Shown here: positions 21,990 through 32,600 of the stretch, piece after piece | Layout of the letters: every line of letters begins with the position of its first letter | Numbering within the stretch: position 1 is the first letter of the stretch | Source: Puccinia triticina | Lineage: Eukaryota > Basidiomycota > Pucciniomycetes > Pucciniales > Pucciniaceae | DNA length: 64,000 bases | Reading direction: 5' to 3' | Assembly (NCBI RefSeq): GCF_026914185.1 | Contig: NC_070560.1 | Coordinates: 2,595,501-2,659,500, forward strand | The notes under the pieces: generated by a model | Seen by the model: the letters and a program-made list of their open reading frames with translations, nothing else | The model's database searches: none | Told to the model about the DNA's origin: nothing | Translations under genes and position numbers: made by a program

Positions 21990-22931
21990 TAGAGGCCAAG
22001 GCGGCTTCGCCGCTGCAAAACCAATTTTTAGCCTATTTGCCAAAATTTGGGCTAAAAGCTCAAATCTGAATGAAGATTATAAAATCATTTGCTTATTCAG
22101 GGTGGAACAGGGAGTTTCAATACTTGTAGAAGAATTTTAAACCAAACCAACAGTGATCAAATTCATTTTGCATGAATTTCAATGGCCCACCGGTATAATT
22201 TAATGGTTATTGCCTTTCATCTGACCAAAAATTGCACAAGAATGAGTGAAATCATTAATGTTAATCAAAAGAGTACCTGGGTTTTGTCTTAGGAAAAAAG
22301 TGGCTGATGGAGGATCAAAAAAAAAAATGAGTTTGAATTAAATTATCATGCTTCAACACAAAATTGTATGGTTTGGAGATTGAATCTTGTCCACATGTAA
22401 TTCAGCAGAGGAAATAGATCAAGAGTCTTTATCTTCACATTGAAAATAATTGGGGCTTCTTGGGATTTGTTCATTCTTCAAGGCTTCATCCTCAGAATAT
22501 TTCTTCTTCAAGGCTTCATCCTCAGAATCTTTCATTGGTGGTGTTGGATCACAATCATGAAACTTATGTAATAGAATAATTTTTAAGAAGCATTGCGTGG
22601 AAATTTGGGGAAAAATGAATCAAAGGAGAAGAACCTGATGTACGGAATTGGATCCTCCACCAAACTGACCACTGTATCTGCAGATTTAGCTGGGAAGTAT
22701 GATTCAACTGCATTGAGTAAATTGACCATCAGGAGAAGCACTGAATCCTTGTCGTATGCAACAAGCTTGTGGAAGACTGGGACTTTGTGGGTGACCAAGT
22801 TTTTCTGGGGTAGGGAAGTTTAAAACTCTTCATTGTCTATACCTCAAGTGATGAAAGGGATGAGCTCATCACATGTCCTTGAATGTTATCAAATTTGATG
22901 CAGGCAGCCCCCGCGGCGGGCAAATAGCTAG
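21990..22931. mobile_element. Possible hairpin-ended non-autonomous element
   Basis: Left border TAGAGGCCAAGGCGGC-TTC-GCCGC (21990-22013) is the inverse of the block at 8667-8690. Right border has a GC-rich imperfect hairpin at 22907-22921, then 6 nt, then CTAG at 22928-22931 followed by T, the layout of a Helitron 3' end. The interior is AT-rich; the ORFs near 22583-22823 show no known domain. The two borders may belong to different elements. Confidence 0.3.
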
Positions 22932-23321
22932 TTTTGATTGGCTTAGTCTCAAGGCCCTCGCCTTGTTAGATCAACAGGACTCCAAAGTGAGTGTGCCGGT
23001 TGGCATGCATGATCAAAATCCTTTCTGAGGAAAAACAAACTTACAAAGATGTGAGTATAGGTGTGAGTACCAGGATTTGTGAATGGTCAAATAATATCAT
23101 CAGTTGGTAGTCAGCTGGAGAAAGAGAGCGAGGATAAGTCAAAAGCAAAAACCAACATGAAAAATTGGGGGATGAGGATGATGGTAAGCATTTTACAAAA
23201 TAAGAGCTCACCCAATGTGTTTGACCTCCTAAGATAAATGGTCATCAGTCAGCATGCCCAAGGGGATCTCCTGCTTGGGGTGTGGCTGGGCATCGCAAGG
23301 GCCATGTTCGGGACGTGATTT
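22932..23321. other. Unassigned spacer
   Basis: No supported gene. Confidence 0.35.
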
Positions 23322-23996
23322 TCAACCCCGTCTCTGAGAAGTGTGTGACTTGTCCCTCGCCGTCGGGCCGGCCTCTCCCTGCTGTTGTCCTCGGCGGGGG
23401 TGACCGGCTGGGGGAGGCGGGATCTGCTCAAGATGCAAGGCTTGGAAAGCCTCCAGATTGCTATCACCAGAGGGTTGTTTGACGGGTCTGCAGACCACGG
23501 AATGGTGGCTGGGCAAACGTGGTCTCTGATGTCCAGCGCTGGCAGATTGAGGTGCTGTGTTGTTTGGATTGTCGCTCTAAGCAGGGGGAGTGCCTGGATT
23601 GGTGGTGGGGCTCGATTGGTGATTGGCTGGAGAAGGTTTTCCCAAACGGTTGGCGGAGTGGCTCAAATACAGTTGGGGTTCTTGAGCAGCTGGGGGTGGT
23701 TCCGAGGGAGCAGGTTGTTTGCGCCGGCGCCCTAGTCTGATGGAGGTGAGCCCATTCCAGGAGTGGTTTCCATGGCGTGATTGATTGCTATATTTGCCGC
23801 TTGGGTGCTCGCCACTCCTCCCAGGGCCTATCAATAGGCCTTGGATACGTGATCTGGAGCGGGATTGCAAAGGCGAGGTCTGTTGGACGGTCCCCGCTGG
23901 GCGATGAGAGGAAGTTGTCCGACTGGGTGCATTGCTGGCACCCATGTTGGAAGCCGAAGTTGTACAATCAGGCGTGTGACTGCCCAAGTGCGACAC
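23322..23996 (-). pseudogene. Pro/Ser-rich ORF with one stop, possibly gag-like
   Basis: One minus-strand frame stays open from 23996 to 23322 apart from a single TAG at 23577-23579. It encodes a Ser/Pro/Arg-rich segment followed by SDNPNNTAPQSASAGH and GDSNLEAFQALHLEQIPPPP. The composition resembles disordered retroelement gag or a disordered fungal protein, but no domain is visible and GC-rich DNA tends to keep frames open. Plus-strand ORFs here look less protein-like. Function unknown. Confidence 0.3.
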
Positions 23997-24425
23997 ATCA
24001 GATGGCTTGAACGGCAGCCCATTGGGAAGAACTCACTTGATTTCAGGCACGTTAGAATGATCAAGAACAAACACCTTTTGACATTGGGATGGTGGCCAAG
24101 ATTGGGCGGGTTTGCTGGTGCGAGAGTCCTTATCTTTGATGGATATCAACCAATGATTTTGCTTGATAAGACAGACAATCTTGTAGATTTTGATTATCTT
24201 CTTACTTTGAGGGATTTTGTCCAATTTAAATTTGAACAACAAAATTCCAGCAACTGTAAAGTAGCAAGAGCTTGTGGATAGCGTTACGGCTGTTGACGGT
24301 AGGGGCAAAAAATTAGCATCAATTATTTGAAGCTAGCAATGATTGAATGATCATGATTACATTCAACCCAACACCAGCTCCACTGACCCCTAACTGTTTG
24401 GATAGCTGGGTCACATTGAGATTGA
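23997..24425. other. Unassigned sequence
   Basis: Short ORFs only. Nothing recognised. Confidence 0.35.
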
Positions 24426-24787
24426 GAAATGCCTGGCATTGCCTGGCATTTGCCAGGCATTGCCAGGCATTTGCCAGGCATTTGCCAGGCATTTGCCAGG
24501 CATTTGCCAGGCATTTGCCAGGCATTTGCCAGGCATTTGCCAGGCATTTGCCAGGCATTTGCCAGGCATTTGCCAGGCATTTGCCAGGCATTTGCCAGGC
24601 ATTGCCAGGCATTTGTAAGGCATTTGCCAGGCATTGCCAGGCATTTGCCAGGCATTTGCCAGGCATTGCCAGGCATTTGCCAGGCATTGCCAGGCATTTG
24701 CCAGGCATTGCCAGGCATTTGCCAGGCATTGCCAGGCATTTGCCAGGCATTTGCCAGGCATTGCCAGGCATTTGCCAGGCATTGCCA
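24426..24787. repeat. TGCCAGGCA array 3
   Basis: About 33 monomers of TTTGCCAGGCA and TTGCCAGGCA in the same orientation as arrays 1 and 2. The left part is a near-perfect run of the 11-mer (24466-24600); the right part alternates 11- and 10-mers as 21-bp dimers. Confidence 0.93.
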
Positions 24788-25689
24788 TGAACAGAGCCAG
24801 AAGTTCATCAAGGCCACCTTGATCATTGATGACCAGAGCCGGACAGTCATTAAGGCATAGAGAATGTCAAAATGGACCTGGGTACTGGTTGGACTGCCTG
24901 TCAGCTGGTGTACCCGCGTAGGGAACAGGCTGGACAAGGAGTTAGTAACTCTATATATATAATTACTACAAAAATCTGGATACAATAGTAATAGAGAGGA
25001 AGAGAATATAAGAGAAGAATTAGGAAATTTATTTTAGCATCTATAGCGCTTATACTTGTCTTGTCCTTATGGACTGTTTAAGCTGCTTATAGCTAGCCTC
25101 TCCAATAGAATTCTATCAGAGGTTAGACCAAAGATATTTCTAACATATTTTGGTTTCTTTCTGGCTATGATTGCACGGTTGGGTTATTACCAAAAAACCC
25201 AAGAGTAAATTTTTATAGTATTTGTGTTTGTAGGAATATTCATTATGGATAGTAAAAATGGAAAGTGATTTGGAAAGGATATTTATAAGAGGGGACTATC
25301 CTATAACCTTTTGTAAGGTTAGAGAGTTTAAACTTACAGAGGAAGTACCTGGTAGCAATATCTCTATTGAGTACAATGGCTTAACAAGTTCTAACGGATC
25401 TGAGAAAAGGGTCAGAAGATATTCATATCAATTATTCTCCTGTTCTGATTGCTAAGGTAGAGTAAAGAAGATACTAAATAAAAGATTCTGATACTTGAGT
25501 ACCAAAATTTAGCAGTCTAGTACAGACTCATCCTGAGTAGTATGTTACTTTTTGTTTACGATTTTGGGTAGCAAGTTGAGTAAAATTATTGATCTGTTTT
25601 TTCTCTGAGGGGGAGAAGAGAATCTCTCCAACTATTTCGAAGAGAAAAATATTCTCTCTTCTTTGGCTTTTAGAGATCACCGAGTGGAC
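24788..25689. other. AT-rich stretch with one small unrecognised ORF
   Basis: The only ORF worth naming is 25258-25455 (+, 65 codons, MESDLERIFIRGDYPITF onward). Its composition is protein-like but it matches no family I know and no splice context fixes it. The rest is AT-rich with an AGAGAAAAATATTCTCTCTT dyad near 25640. Confidence 0.35.
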
Positions 25690-26395
25690 CTGGGTACCTG
25701 TGGCGGGTGCGGGTGCCTGCGGTCATTTTGGGCATATTTAGATACCCGGACTCGGACCCAGCACCCGTAGGGCAGGTACCGGCGGTACCTGTGGCGTCGA
25801 GGATGGTGTAACCTCTTCATGACCAACACAGACCGGTCATCAAGAGTGTATATACCCTCTCAATGCCTGACCTGGGCCGGGTATTGAGAGCGTGTATGTA
25901 TACCCTCTTGATGTCCAGTCTGTGCTGGACACCAAGAGGGCATACATTATTGATGACCAGCACAGACCAGACATTGAGAGGGTGTGTGTATACCCTCCCA
26001 ATTTCCGGTCTGTGCCGGTCATCAAGAGTTTACACCACCCTTGAAACCAGCATAGACCGTCATCAAGGGTGTATATACCCTCTTGGTGCCCAGTCTGGGC
26101 CGGATATTGAGAGGGTATGTCTGTGTGTGAATTCTTGATGTCAGGTCTGGGCCGGACATCAAGAGTGTATGCCCTCTTGGTGTCCAGCACATACCGGACA
26201 TCAAGAGGGCATACATACACCCTCCCAATGTCCGCTCTGTGCCGGACATCAAGAGTGTATGCCCCCTTGGTGTCCAGCACATACTGAACATTGATAGGGC
26301 ATACATACACCCTCCCAATGTCCGCTCTGTGCCGGACATCAAGAGTGTATGCCCTCTTGGCGTCCAGTATGTGCTGGACACCAAGAGGGTTAGGT
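25690..26395. repeat. GGTACC block and GTCCAGTCTGTGCTGGAC hairpin cluster
   Basis: 25690-25800 is the GGTACC family. 25800-26395 contains about ten hairpins with cores such as CCGGTCTGTGCCGG, GTCCAGTCTGTGCTGGAC and GTCCAGTATGTGCTGGAC, flanked by arms ATCAAGAG and CTCTTGAT. Loop words TCTGTG/CACAGA are kept while stem bases change in pairs (CCGG..CCGG against CCAG..CTGG). Same grammar as 38340-39530. Confidence 0.8.
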
Positions 26396-26984
26396 TAGCA
26401 GGGGCCATGATTGCGCTGCAAAAGGTCGTCCGCGACTGCTTGTCTCCAGACCTTTTGCAGCGGGTACCTGGACGGGTACCCGCCATCCAAAATTTACCTA
26501 CCTGGACCCGCACACGGCACCTGCGGGCGATCTCTACTGGCTTTGTTTGTGATCTTCTCATTAACATGCATGTCAAAGTTTTTCTTCACTATTTGCTTTC
26601 TTTGTTTGTTAATTCTTGATTAGCATTTCTACAGCTTATGGTTGTTCTTACCTTAAGCATGTATGCATTATTCTGTTTTCTTGCGCGCAGCTCTTGCGCT
26701 CCATAGCACTGATCTATCACATAGCTTATCATTACACATTCTTTAGCTCTACGCTCTGTGCTCTGCGTTTACATTTAATTAGAACAGTTTAATCTCTGCG
26801 CCTGCACATCTTATACAATTTTATATTATATTAGTAGTTATGATATTTTGCAACCCTCTTGGACGTTCTAAATGTCTCAAGGGTTGACACCGCCAGTACC
26901 CGCGTCTTTTTTACCGAAATCAGGTACCCGGCACCCCCGGTACCCGCCGGGGTTTTTTCAATCAAACCTCACTCTCACAATGGT
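26396..26984. other. Unassigned, with two GGTACC blocks
   Basis: GGTACC-type words at 26460-26540 and 26885-26960. The AT-rich stretch between shows no gene. Confidence 0.4.
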
Positions 26985-28080
26985 TTCACCGTTGCTGCTC
27001 GGCGGGCAGCACATCGCTGTACCTGCTCGGCGAGCAGCACATGCCTGTACCTGCTCGGCAAGCAGGTACTTGTTTCCGCTTGACTTCGCAGCGGCTACAG
27101 GTATCTGCTTGACGAGCAGGTCAACCTGCTTTCAAAGCAGGTAAAAGCACCTGCTTGGCGAGCAGGTCATCATGATGGCCGAGCAGGTAGAGGTACCTGC
27201 CCGGCAAGCTTTTACCTTCTCGGCGAGTAGGTCAACCTGCTGGCCGAGCCGGAGCAGCACTGTACCTGCTCGGCGACCAGGTCATCCTGATGTCCGAGCA
27301 GGTAAAAGTACCCTCTCGGCGAGCTTTTACCTGCTCGGCCAGCAGGATGACCTGCCGGCCGAGCCGGAGCAGGTACCTGTAACTGTACCTGCTCGGCAAG
27401 CAGGTCATCCTGATGGCTGAGCAGGTAAAAGTAGCCTCTCGGCGTGCTTTTACCTGCTTGGCGAGTCGGTCAACCTGCTTCGAGCAGGTACTGTTACCTG
27501 CTTGGCCAGCAGGATGACCTGCCGGCCGAGCCGGAGCAGGTACCTGTAACTGTACCTGCTCGGCAAGCAGGTCATCCTGATGGCCGAGCAGGTGAAAGTA
27601 GCCTCTCGGCGAGCTTTTACCTGCTCGGCCAGCAGGATGACCTGCCGGCCGAGCCGGAGCAGGTACCTGTAACTGTACCTGCTCGGCAAGCAGGTCATCC
27701 TGATGGCCGAGCAGGTAAAAGTATCCTCTCGGCGAGCTTTTACCTGCTCGGCGAGTAGGTCAACCTGCTCGCCGAGCAGGTGCTCAGGTGCCTGGCGACA
27801 AGGCACTGTTACCTGCCTGGCCAGCAGGTTGACCTGCTCGCTGACCAGGTACCTGAACCTGCTCGGCCAGCAGCTTGGCAGGTTGACCTACTGGCGAAGC
27901 AGGTATAAGTATCTGCTTGGCAAGCAGGCTGACCTGCTCGCCAAGGAGGTACCTCTAAGTGATCGGCCAGCACTGCTCGCCAGTCTGAGCAGTCTGCTTG
28001 GACCGGCAAGTCGACGTCTTGGACCAGCAAGCAGGCTCCGGCCACTGTGGTTCGACGTGCTAACTGCCGGAGGGCTCCTC
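26985..28080. repeat. ACCTGCTCGGCGAGCAGGT palindrome cluster, copy 1
   Basis: Dozens of CTGCTCGGC/GCCGAGCAG words, many as the perfect dyad ACCTGCTCGGCGAGCAGGT or spaced as GGTAAAAG...CTTTTACC. A higher-order unit (CTTTTACCTGCTCGGCCAGC, GATGACCTGCCGGCCGAGCC, GGAGCAGGTACCTGTAACTG) repeats at about 120 bp. Ends with a segment (CTCCGGCCACTGTGG, GACGTGCTAACTGCCGG) repeated at 32550-32600. ORFs across it are spurious. Confidence 0.85.
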
Positions 28081-28595
28081 CCCGGGAAAGTTATCCGGGG
28101 AGGGTAACTTCTCCCCGGAGAGTTTCTCTTGACCAGTTCGATTTCGTCGGATGAGCTAACAACCGATGATTCAAAATCATCGGCTGTTGACCCACCGATG
28201 ATTCGAAATCATCGGTGAGTTAACAGCCGATATTCATTTTGCTCGGTGGGTCCGCAACCGAGCTTTCATATGATCGGTTATGAATGACCGATCATATGAA
28301 AGCTCGGTTGAACTGTCAACCGAGCTTCCATTGCTTGATTGGTGGCGGCCGAGGTTAACTCGGCTGGCCACTGATCGAGGAATTCAATTCCTCGGCCAGA
28401 CAGCCTGCCGATTTTGGCTCGGCCGCGGAGCAGCCAAGTTTGAATCGGGTGGCAAAACCCTTGGGTTACTGTCCCCCGATGTCAATTCGGATGCGGATTG
28501 CATCGGATGCGCGCAACCAATGTTAAATCGGTTGTGTGCATCCCAGATTAACAGGGATGCACGCATCCGAGGCTTATATGCTTGCAGTGCTGGCA
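28081..28595. repeat. CCGATGATT hyper-palindromic block, copy 1
   Basis: Nested inverted repeats: CTCCCCGGGAAAG...CTCCCCGGAG, CCGATGATTC-AAAATCATCGG, CCGATGATTCGAAATCATCGG, GAGGTTAACTCGG and GGAATTCAATTCC. At 28256-28278 and 28287-28309 are perfect 23-bp arms (starting AACCGAGCTTTCATATGATC) around an 8-nt loop. The block up to GCATCCGAGGCTTA (about 28575) is repeated at 32600-33125. Confidence 0.85.
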
Positions 28596-28799
28596 AGTGC
28601 CTGGCAATGCCTGGCAAATGCCTGGCAATGCCTGGCAAATGCCTGGCAAGTGCCCGGCAATGCCTGGCAAATGCCTGGCAATGCCTGGCAAATGCCTGGC
28701 AATGCCTGTCAAATGCCTGGCAATGCCTGGCAAATGCCTGGCAATTCCTGGCAAATGCCTGGCAAATGCCTGGCAATGCCAGGCATTGCCAGGCATTGC
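28596..28799. repeat. TGCCAGGCA array 4, inverted
   Basis: Units GGCAATGCCTGGCAAATGCCT, the reverse complement of arrays 1-3, returning to the forward sense in the last about 25 bp (GGCAATGCCAGGCATTGCC). Seven to nine 21-bp dimers. Confidence 0.92.
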
Positions 28800-28891
28800 A
28801 TCCACATTGGGTCCGATTTAGTCGGACTAAACTCCTCCTTGGAGTACGATTTGGAGTAAGCAGGAGTAACTTTACTCCTCGCTACTCCTGG

Positions 28892-29299
28892 CAACGGTGG
28901 GTAGTTACAATAACCATAAATCCTCTTCTTTGGTCTTCAACTCAAAATTAGGAACCAAATAATATATTCTGTCAGCTAGATCAAGAAGTCAGAGCTCTCC
29001 TCTAAAAATTGGTGAAAGATTTTTCCATTTTTGTAGAAAGAATGAATTGATATCCCTTATTCCGTGTCAAATTTTGCATTTACTAGTAACTAAAACCAGT
29101 AAATAAAAACTGGAAGTGTAATCAAGTATATACAGTCAGTCTATTTACAAAAATGGGAAATTATTTCACCAGTTATTAGAGTAGAGCTATGACTTCTTGA
29201 ACTGGCTGAAAGAAATCATTATGTGGATCTGAATTTTAAATTAAAGACCAAAGGAGAAAAAAAACTGATAGTAACTCTTATTATAACTACCCACCGTTG
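28892..29299. mobile_element. TIR element E2 (CAACGGTGGG ends)
   Basis: 408 bp with near-perfect terminal inverted repeats: left CAACGGTGGGTAGTTA, right TAACTACCCACCGTTG. Flanking 7-mers CTCCTGG (28885-28891) and CTTCTGG (29300-29306) match at six of seven positions. The interior is AT-rich and non-coding, unrelated to the interior of E1 and E3. Probably a non-autonomous DNA transposon of the same terminal type. Confidence 0.75.
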
Positions 29300-29435
29300 C
29301 TTCTGGGATTAAGAGCAACTTGAATATGCAAAACACCTGGATTAAGCCAGAGTAGCTCTATGTAGCCATCTCAACCGTGGTACACCCACCTATTGCCCCA
29401 TCTCCACATCAACAGCCGCCCCAGACTGCCATCCC

Positions 29436-29698
29436 ATGCCTGCCGCAACGGCCCAGAATGCTTCAGCCCCATCACCGGCCCCTGCCACAAACTCCCCCGC
29501 TGCAGCAACAAATACAACCAAACGCCGAGGACCCAATTTCACCACGGAGGAAGACAAGCAGCTGTCAAAAAGCTGGGTTAGGATTTTGGAAGATGCTATC
29601 CGGTCTAATAACCAAAAGATAGATGATTTTTGGTCTTGGATACTTCAAGATTTCAATCAGTTCAGCCTGGGACCTTCACGTGGTGCTGATGGTTTATT
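29436..29698 (+). pseudogene. SANT/Myb-like DNA-binding exon, Harbinger-associated type
   Basis: Ala/Pro-rich N-terminus, then KRRGPNFTTEEDKQLSKSW, then ILEDAIRSNNQKIDDFWSWI and LQDFNQFSLGPSR. This matches the trihelix/Myb-like proteins common in plants and fungi (often annotated as NAM-associated or as the second ORF of PIF/Harbinger transposons): a conserved G-P-x-F/Y-T-x-E-E-D start, then a helix with W. Family recognition is from pattern. The domain stops abruptly near 29698, where the sequence changes to antisense Copia, so the 3' part is missing. It could be a transposon DNA-binding subunit or a captured host exon. Confidence 0.65.
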
Positions 29699-29699
29699 A

Positions 29700-30672
29700 A
29701 CCATGACAGCGGACCGCCAAGGATGGTTGATAATATTGGATGGGTCAACATCACCATTGACTCGAGTCGGGTGAGGACCAAGGCGGAGGATGAGGTGTTG
29801 AGCAGGCTGGGGAGGCCCCTGTTGGTCAAGGTCGCTACCCACTGACATGTCCGACAAGGAGGAAACATCAGAGTCCAAGTGATCTTCAGGATCGAGGTCC
29901 TGTCAAAGATCCTCCTCTTCATTGCTGTCAAAATTGATGAGTGGGAGAGGTGGTTGTCTGGAGAAGTCAGGTAGTGGATCAAGAGGGGATAGATCAAGAC
30001 TAGGATTAAGCGCGGAGAATGAAGGGAATTGTGACTCATCGAAGTATGCATTTCTCATCTCGATGATTTTCTTGTCTGAGGTCCTGATGACCCTATAAGA
30101 AGAATAGTCATTGGTGTACCCAATTAGAATGCCATCCCACGAGATGGCGTCAAATTTGGATGTGCGGAGTTGGTTGCACTTGATCACCCACATTTTGCAG
30201 CCAAAGGGTCAGAAGAACTTCATGTTGGGAACCTTGCCAAAGAGTTGTTGGATTGGGCTGATCTTGCTTTTTCTGAGAGAAGGGAGGCAGTTAGTGGTCG
30301 CCATCGCAGTGAAAACGGCTTTGCCCCACCATTCCTTGGCAAGCTCAGACTGCACCATCATACATCTGTCCATGTTGATGATGGTTTTGTTGGCTTGCTC
30401 AGCTACGCCATTGTGCTGCGAGGTGTAGGGAGGCAAGGCGTTGTGTTGAATTCCGCTTTGGTGAAGGATACCCAAAAGAGAGTGATTACAAAATTTCCCG
30501 CCCCCGTTGGTGATCATCTTCTTGATGATGACTTGGCCAGTCTGGCGCTCAAAGAATTTTTGAAAGTCCAGAATTGCAGTGGTGGCATCAGATTTCTTCT
30601 TGGGAAGAGTGATGCTGATAAACCCTGTGTGTTGATTGATCAAAGTGAGGAAGTAGCTTTATCCTGCGTTTG
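29700..30672 (-). pseudogene. Ty1/Copia pol fragment (integrase core and linker)
   Basis: One minus-strand frame runs from about 30672 to 29700, broken only by TGA at 30209-30211 and TGA at 29903-29905. It shows FLTLINQHTGFISITLP, the integrase core with degenerate active-site wording (TNGGGKF where SDNGGEF-like is usual), PPYTSQHNGVAEQANKTIIN, EWWGKAVFTAMATTNCLPS, then the linker FGCKMWVIKC, FDAISWDGILIGYTNDYSSYRV and an acidic stretch. The first TGA sits where FFRPFGCK would be expected (Arg CGA to TGA). The 5' part, reverse transcriptase and LTRs are absent; the fragment abuts the SANT exon on one side. Confidence 0.85.
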
Positions 30673-30884
30673 TAGCCTTCTCTTCTCTCAGTTCTCAGAT
30701 CAAAGCTTTCTTTCTTCTCTCTATCCAGCAGTTAGGCAAAAGACAAAGCTAGTGCGTTCCTGCTTTCAGGTGATTTCTATTCACTATTCAGACATTTCTC
30801 TTAATCCTCAAAGATTGTCATTAGCTAGCGGAGTTTTTAATTAGAAATATTATTTTCAGTTGCTCCTATTTTTTCAGTTTTCCT
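30673..30884. other. Unassigned spacer
   Basis: CTTCTCTTCTCTC-rich and AT-rich; no gene. Confidence 0.35.
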
Positions 30885-31262
30885 GTGGAGTTTTGCTCCC
30901 AGGAAGACTGCTTTAGCAGTTTGCCTGTGGAGTTTTGCTCCCAGGAAGACTGCTTTAGCAGTTTGCCTGTGGAGTTTTGCTCCCAGGAAGACTGCTTTAG
31001 CAGTTTGCCTGTGGAGTTTTGCTCCCAGGAAAACTGCTTTAGCAGTTTGCCTGTGGAGTTTTGCTCCCAGGAAAGCTGCTTTAGCAGTTTGCCTGTGGAG
31101 TTTTGCTCCCAGGAAAACTGCTTTAGCAGTTTGCCTGTGGAGTTTTGCTCCCAGGAAAACTGCTTTAGCAGTTTGCCTGTGGAGTTTTGCTCCCAGGAAA
31201 ACTGCTTTAGCAGTTTGCCTGTGGAGTTTTGCTCCCAGGAAAAATTGCTTTAGCAGTTTTAG
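30885..31262. repeat. 42-bp minisatellite (inverse of the 41-bp family)
   Basis: Nine units of GTGGAGTTTTGCTCCCAGGA and AGACTGCTTTAGCAGTTTGCCT. The reverse complement corresponds to the 2584-3179 unit with a one-base longer period. Because 42 is a multiple of three, a single frame encodes a 14-residue repeat (VEFCSQEDCFSSLP) over 122 codons. Two dyads per unit are conserved: GGAG-TTTTG-CTCC and AAACTGC-TAAA-GCAGT-like. Confidence 0.92.
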
Positions 31263-31309
31263 CAGTTTGCCTGCGGAGATTTGCCCTCAGGAATTGGCTA
31301 GCACTGGCA

Positions 31310-32600
31310 GGTTATGACCTACATGGTTGCCGAGCAGGTAAAAGCTCGCCAAGCAGGTACTTTTACCTGCTCGGCCATCGGGATGACCTGCTAGCTGAGC
31401 AGGTACAGTTACAGGTACCTGCTCCGGCGCGGCCAGCAGGTCAACTGGCCAAGCAGGTAACAGTACCTGCTGGGCGAGCAGGTACTTGTTCCCGCTTCGA
31501 AGCGGCTACAGGTATCTGCTTGAAGATCAGGTCAACCTGCTTACCAAGCAGGTAAAAGCACCTGCTCGGCGGGCAGGTCATCCTGATGGCCGAGCAGGTA
31601 AAAATACCTGCTCGGCGAGCAGGTTGACCTACTCGGCGAGCAGGTTGACCTACTCGGCGAGCAGGGAAAAGCTCACCAAGCAGGTACTGTTACCTGCTTG
31701 GCCAGCAGGATGACCCGCTGGCCGAGCCGGAGAAGGTACGTGTAACTGTACCTGCCCGGCGACCAGGTTGATGGCCGAGCAGGTAAAAATACCTGCTCGG
31801 CGAGCTGTTACCTGCTTGGCCAGTAGGATGACCCGCTGGCCGAGCCGGAGCAGGTACCTGTAACTACCTGCTCAGCGAGCAGGTCATCCCGATGGCCGAG
31901 AAGGTAAAAGTACCTGCTCGGCGAGCTTTTACCTGCTCGGCAAGTAGGTCAACCTGCTCGCCGAGCAGGTACTGTTACCTACTTGGCCAGCAGGATGACC
32001 CGCTGGCCGAGCCGGAGCAGGTACCTGTAACTGTACCTGCCCGGCGACCAGGTTGATGGCCGAGCAGGTAGAAATACCTGCTTGGCGAGCTTTTACCTGC
32101 TTGGCGAGCTTTTACCTGCTCGGCGAGCTTTTACCTGCTCGGCGAGTAGGTCAACCTGCTCGCCGAGCAGGTACTATTTCCTGGCCAGCAGGTTGAACTG
32201 CTGGCCGAGTCGGAGCAAGTACCTGTAACCGTACATGCTCGACAAGCAGGTTATGCTAATGGCCGAGCAGGTAAAAGTACCTGCTCGACAAGCTTTTACC
32301 TGCTCGGCGAGTAGGTCAGCCTGCTCGCCGACCAGGTACTGTTACCTGCTTGGCCAGCAGGTTGACCCGCTCGCTGGCCAGGTACCTGAACCTGCTTGGC
32401 CTGCAGGTTGACCTGCTCGGCCAGCAGCTTGACAGGTTAACCTGCTGGCGAAGCGGGTATAGTACCTGTAACGTACGTGATCGGGCAGCACTGCCCGCTA
32501 GTCTGAGCAGTCTGCTTGGACCGGCGAGTCGAGTTCTTGGACCAGCGAGCAGACTGCTCCGGCCACTGTGGCTCGACGTGCTAACTGCCGGAGGGCACCT
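31310..32600. repeat. ACCTGCTCGGCGAGCAGGT palindrome cluster, copy 2
   Basis: Same vocabulary and higher-order unit as 26985-28080 (CTTTTACCTGCTCGGC, GATGACCCGCTGGCCGAGCC, GGAGCAGGTACCTGTAACTG), but more units. Ends with the shared segment GGCCACTGTGGCTCGACGTG / CTAACTGCCGGAGGGC. Confidence 0.85.

Noticed and set aside
19587..24985. Long ORFs with MPGNAWQ or ARHLPGICQ periods
   Set aside because: Products of the TGCCAGGCA arrays; equally open on both strands.
28280..28951. 223-codon plus-strand ORF
   Set aside because: Runs across the CCGATGATT block and a TGCCAGGCA array; no domain and no conserved composition outside repeats.
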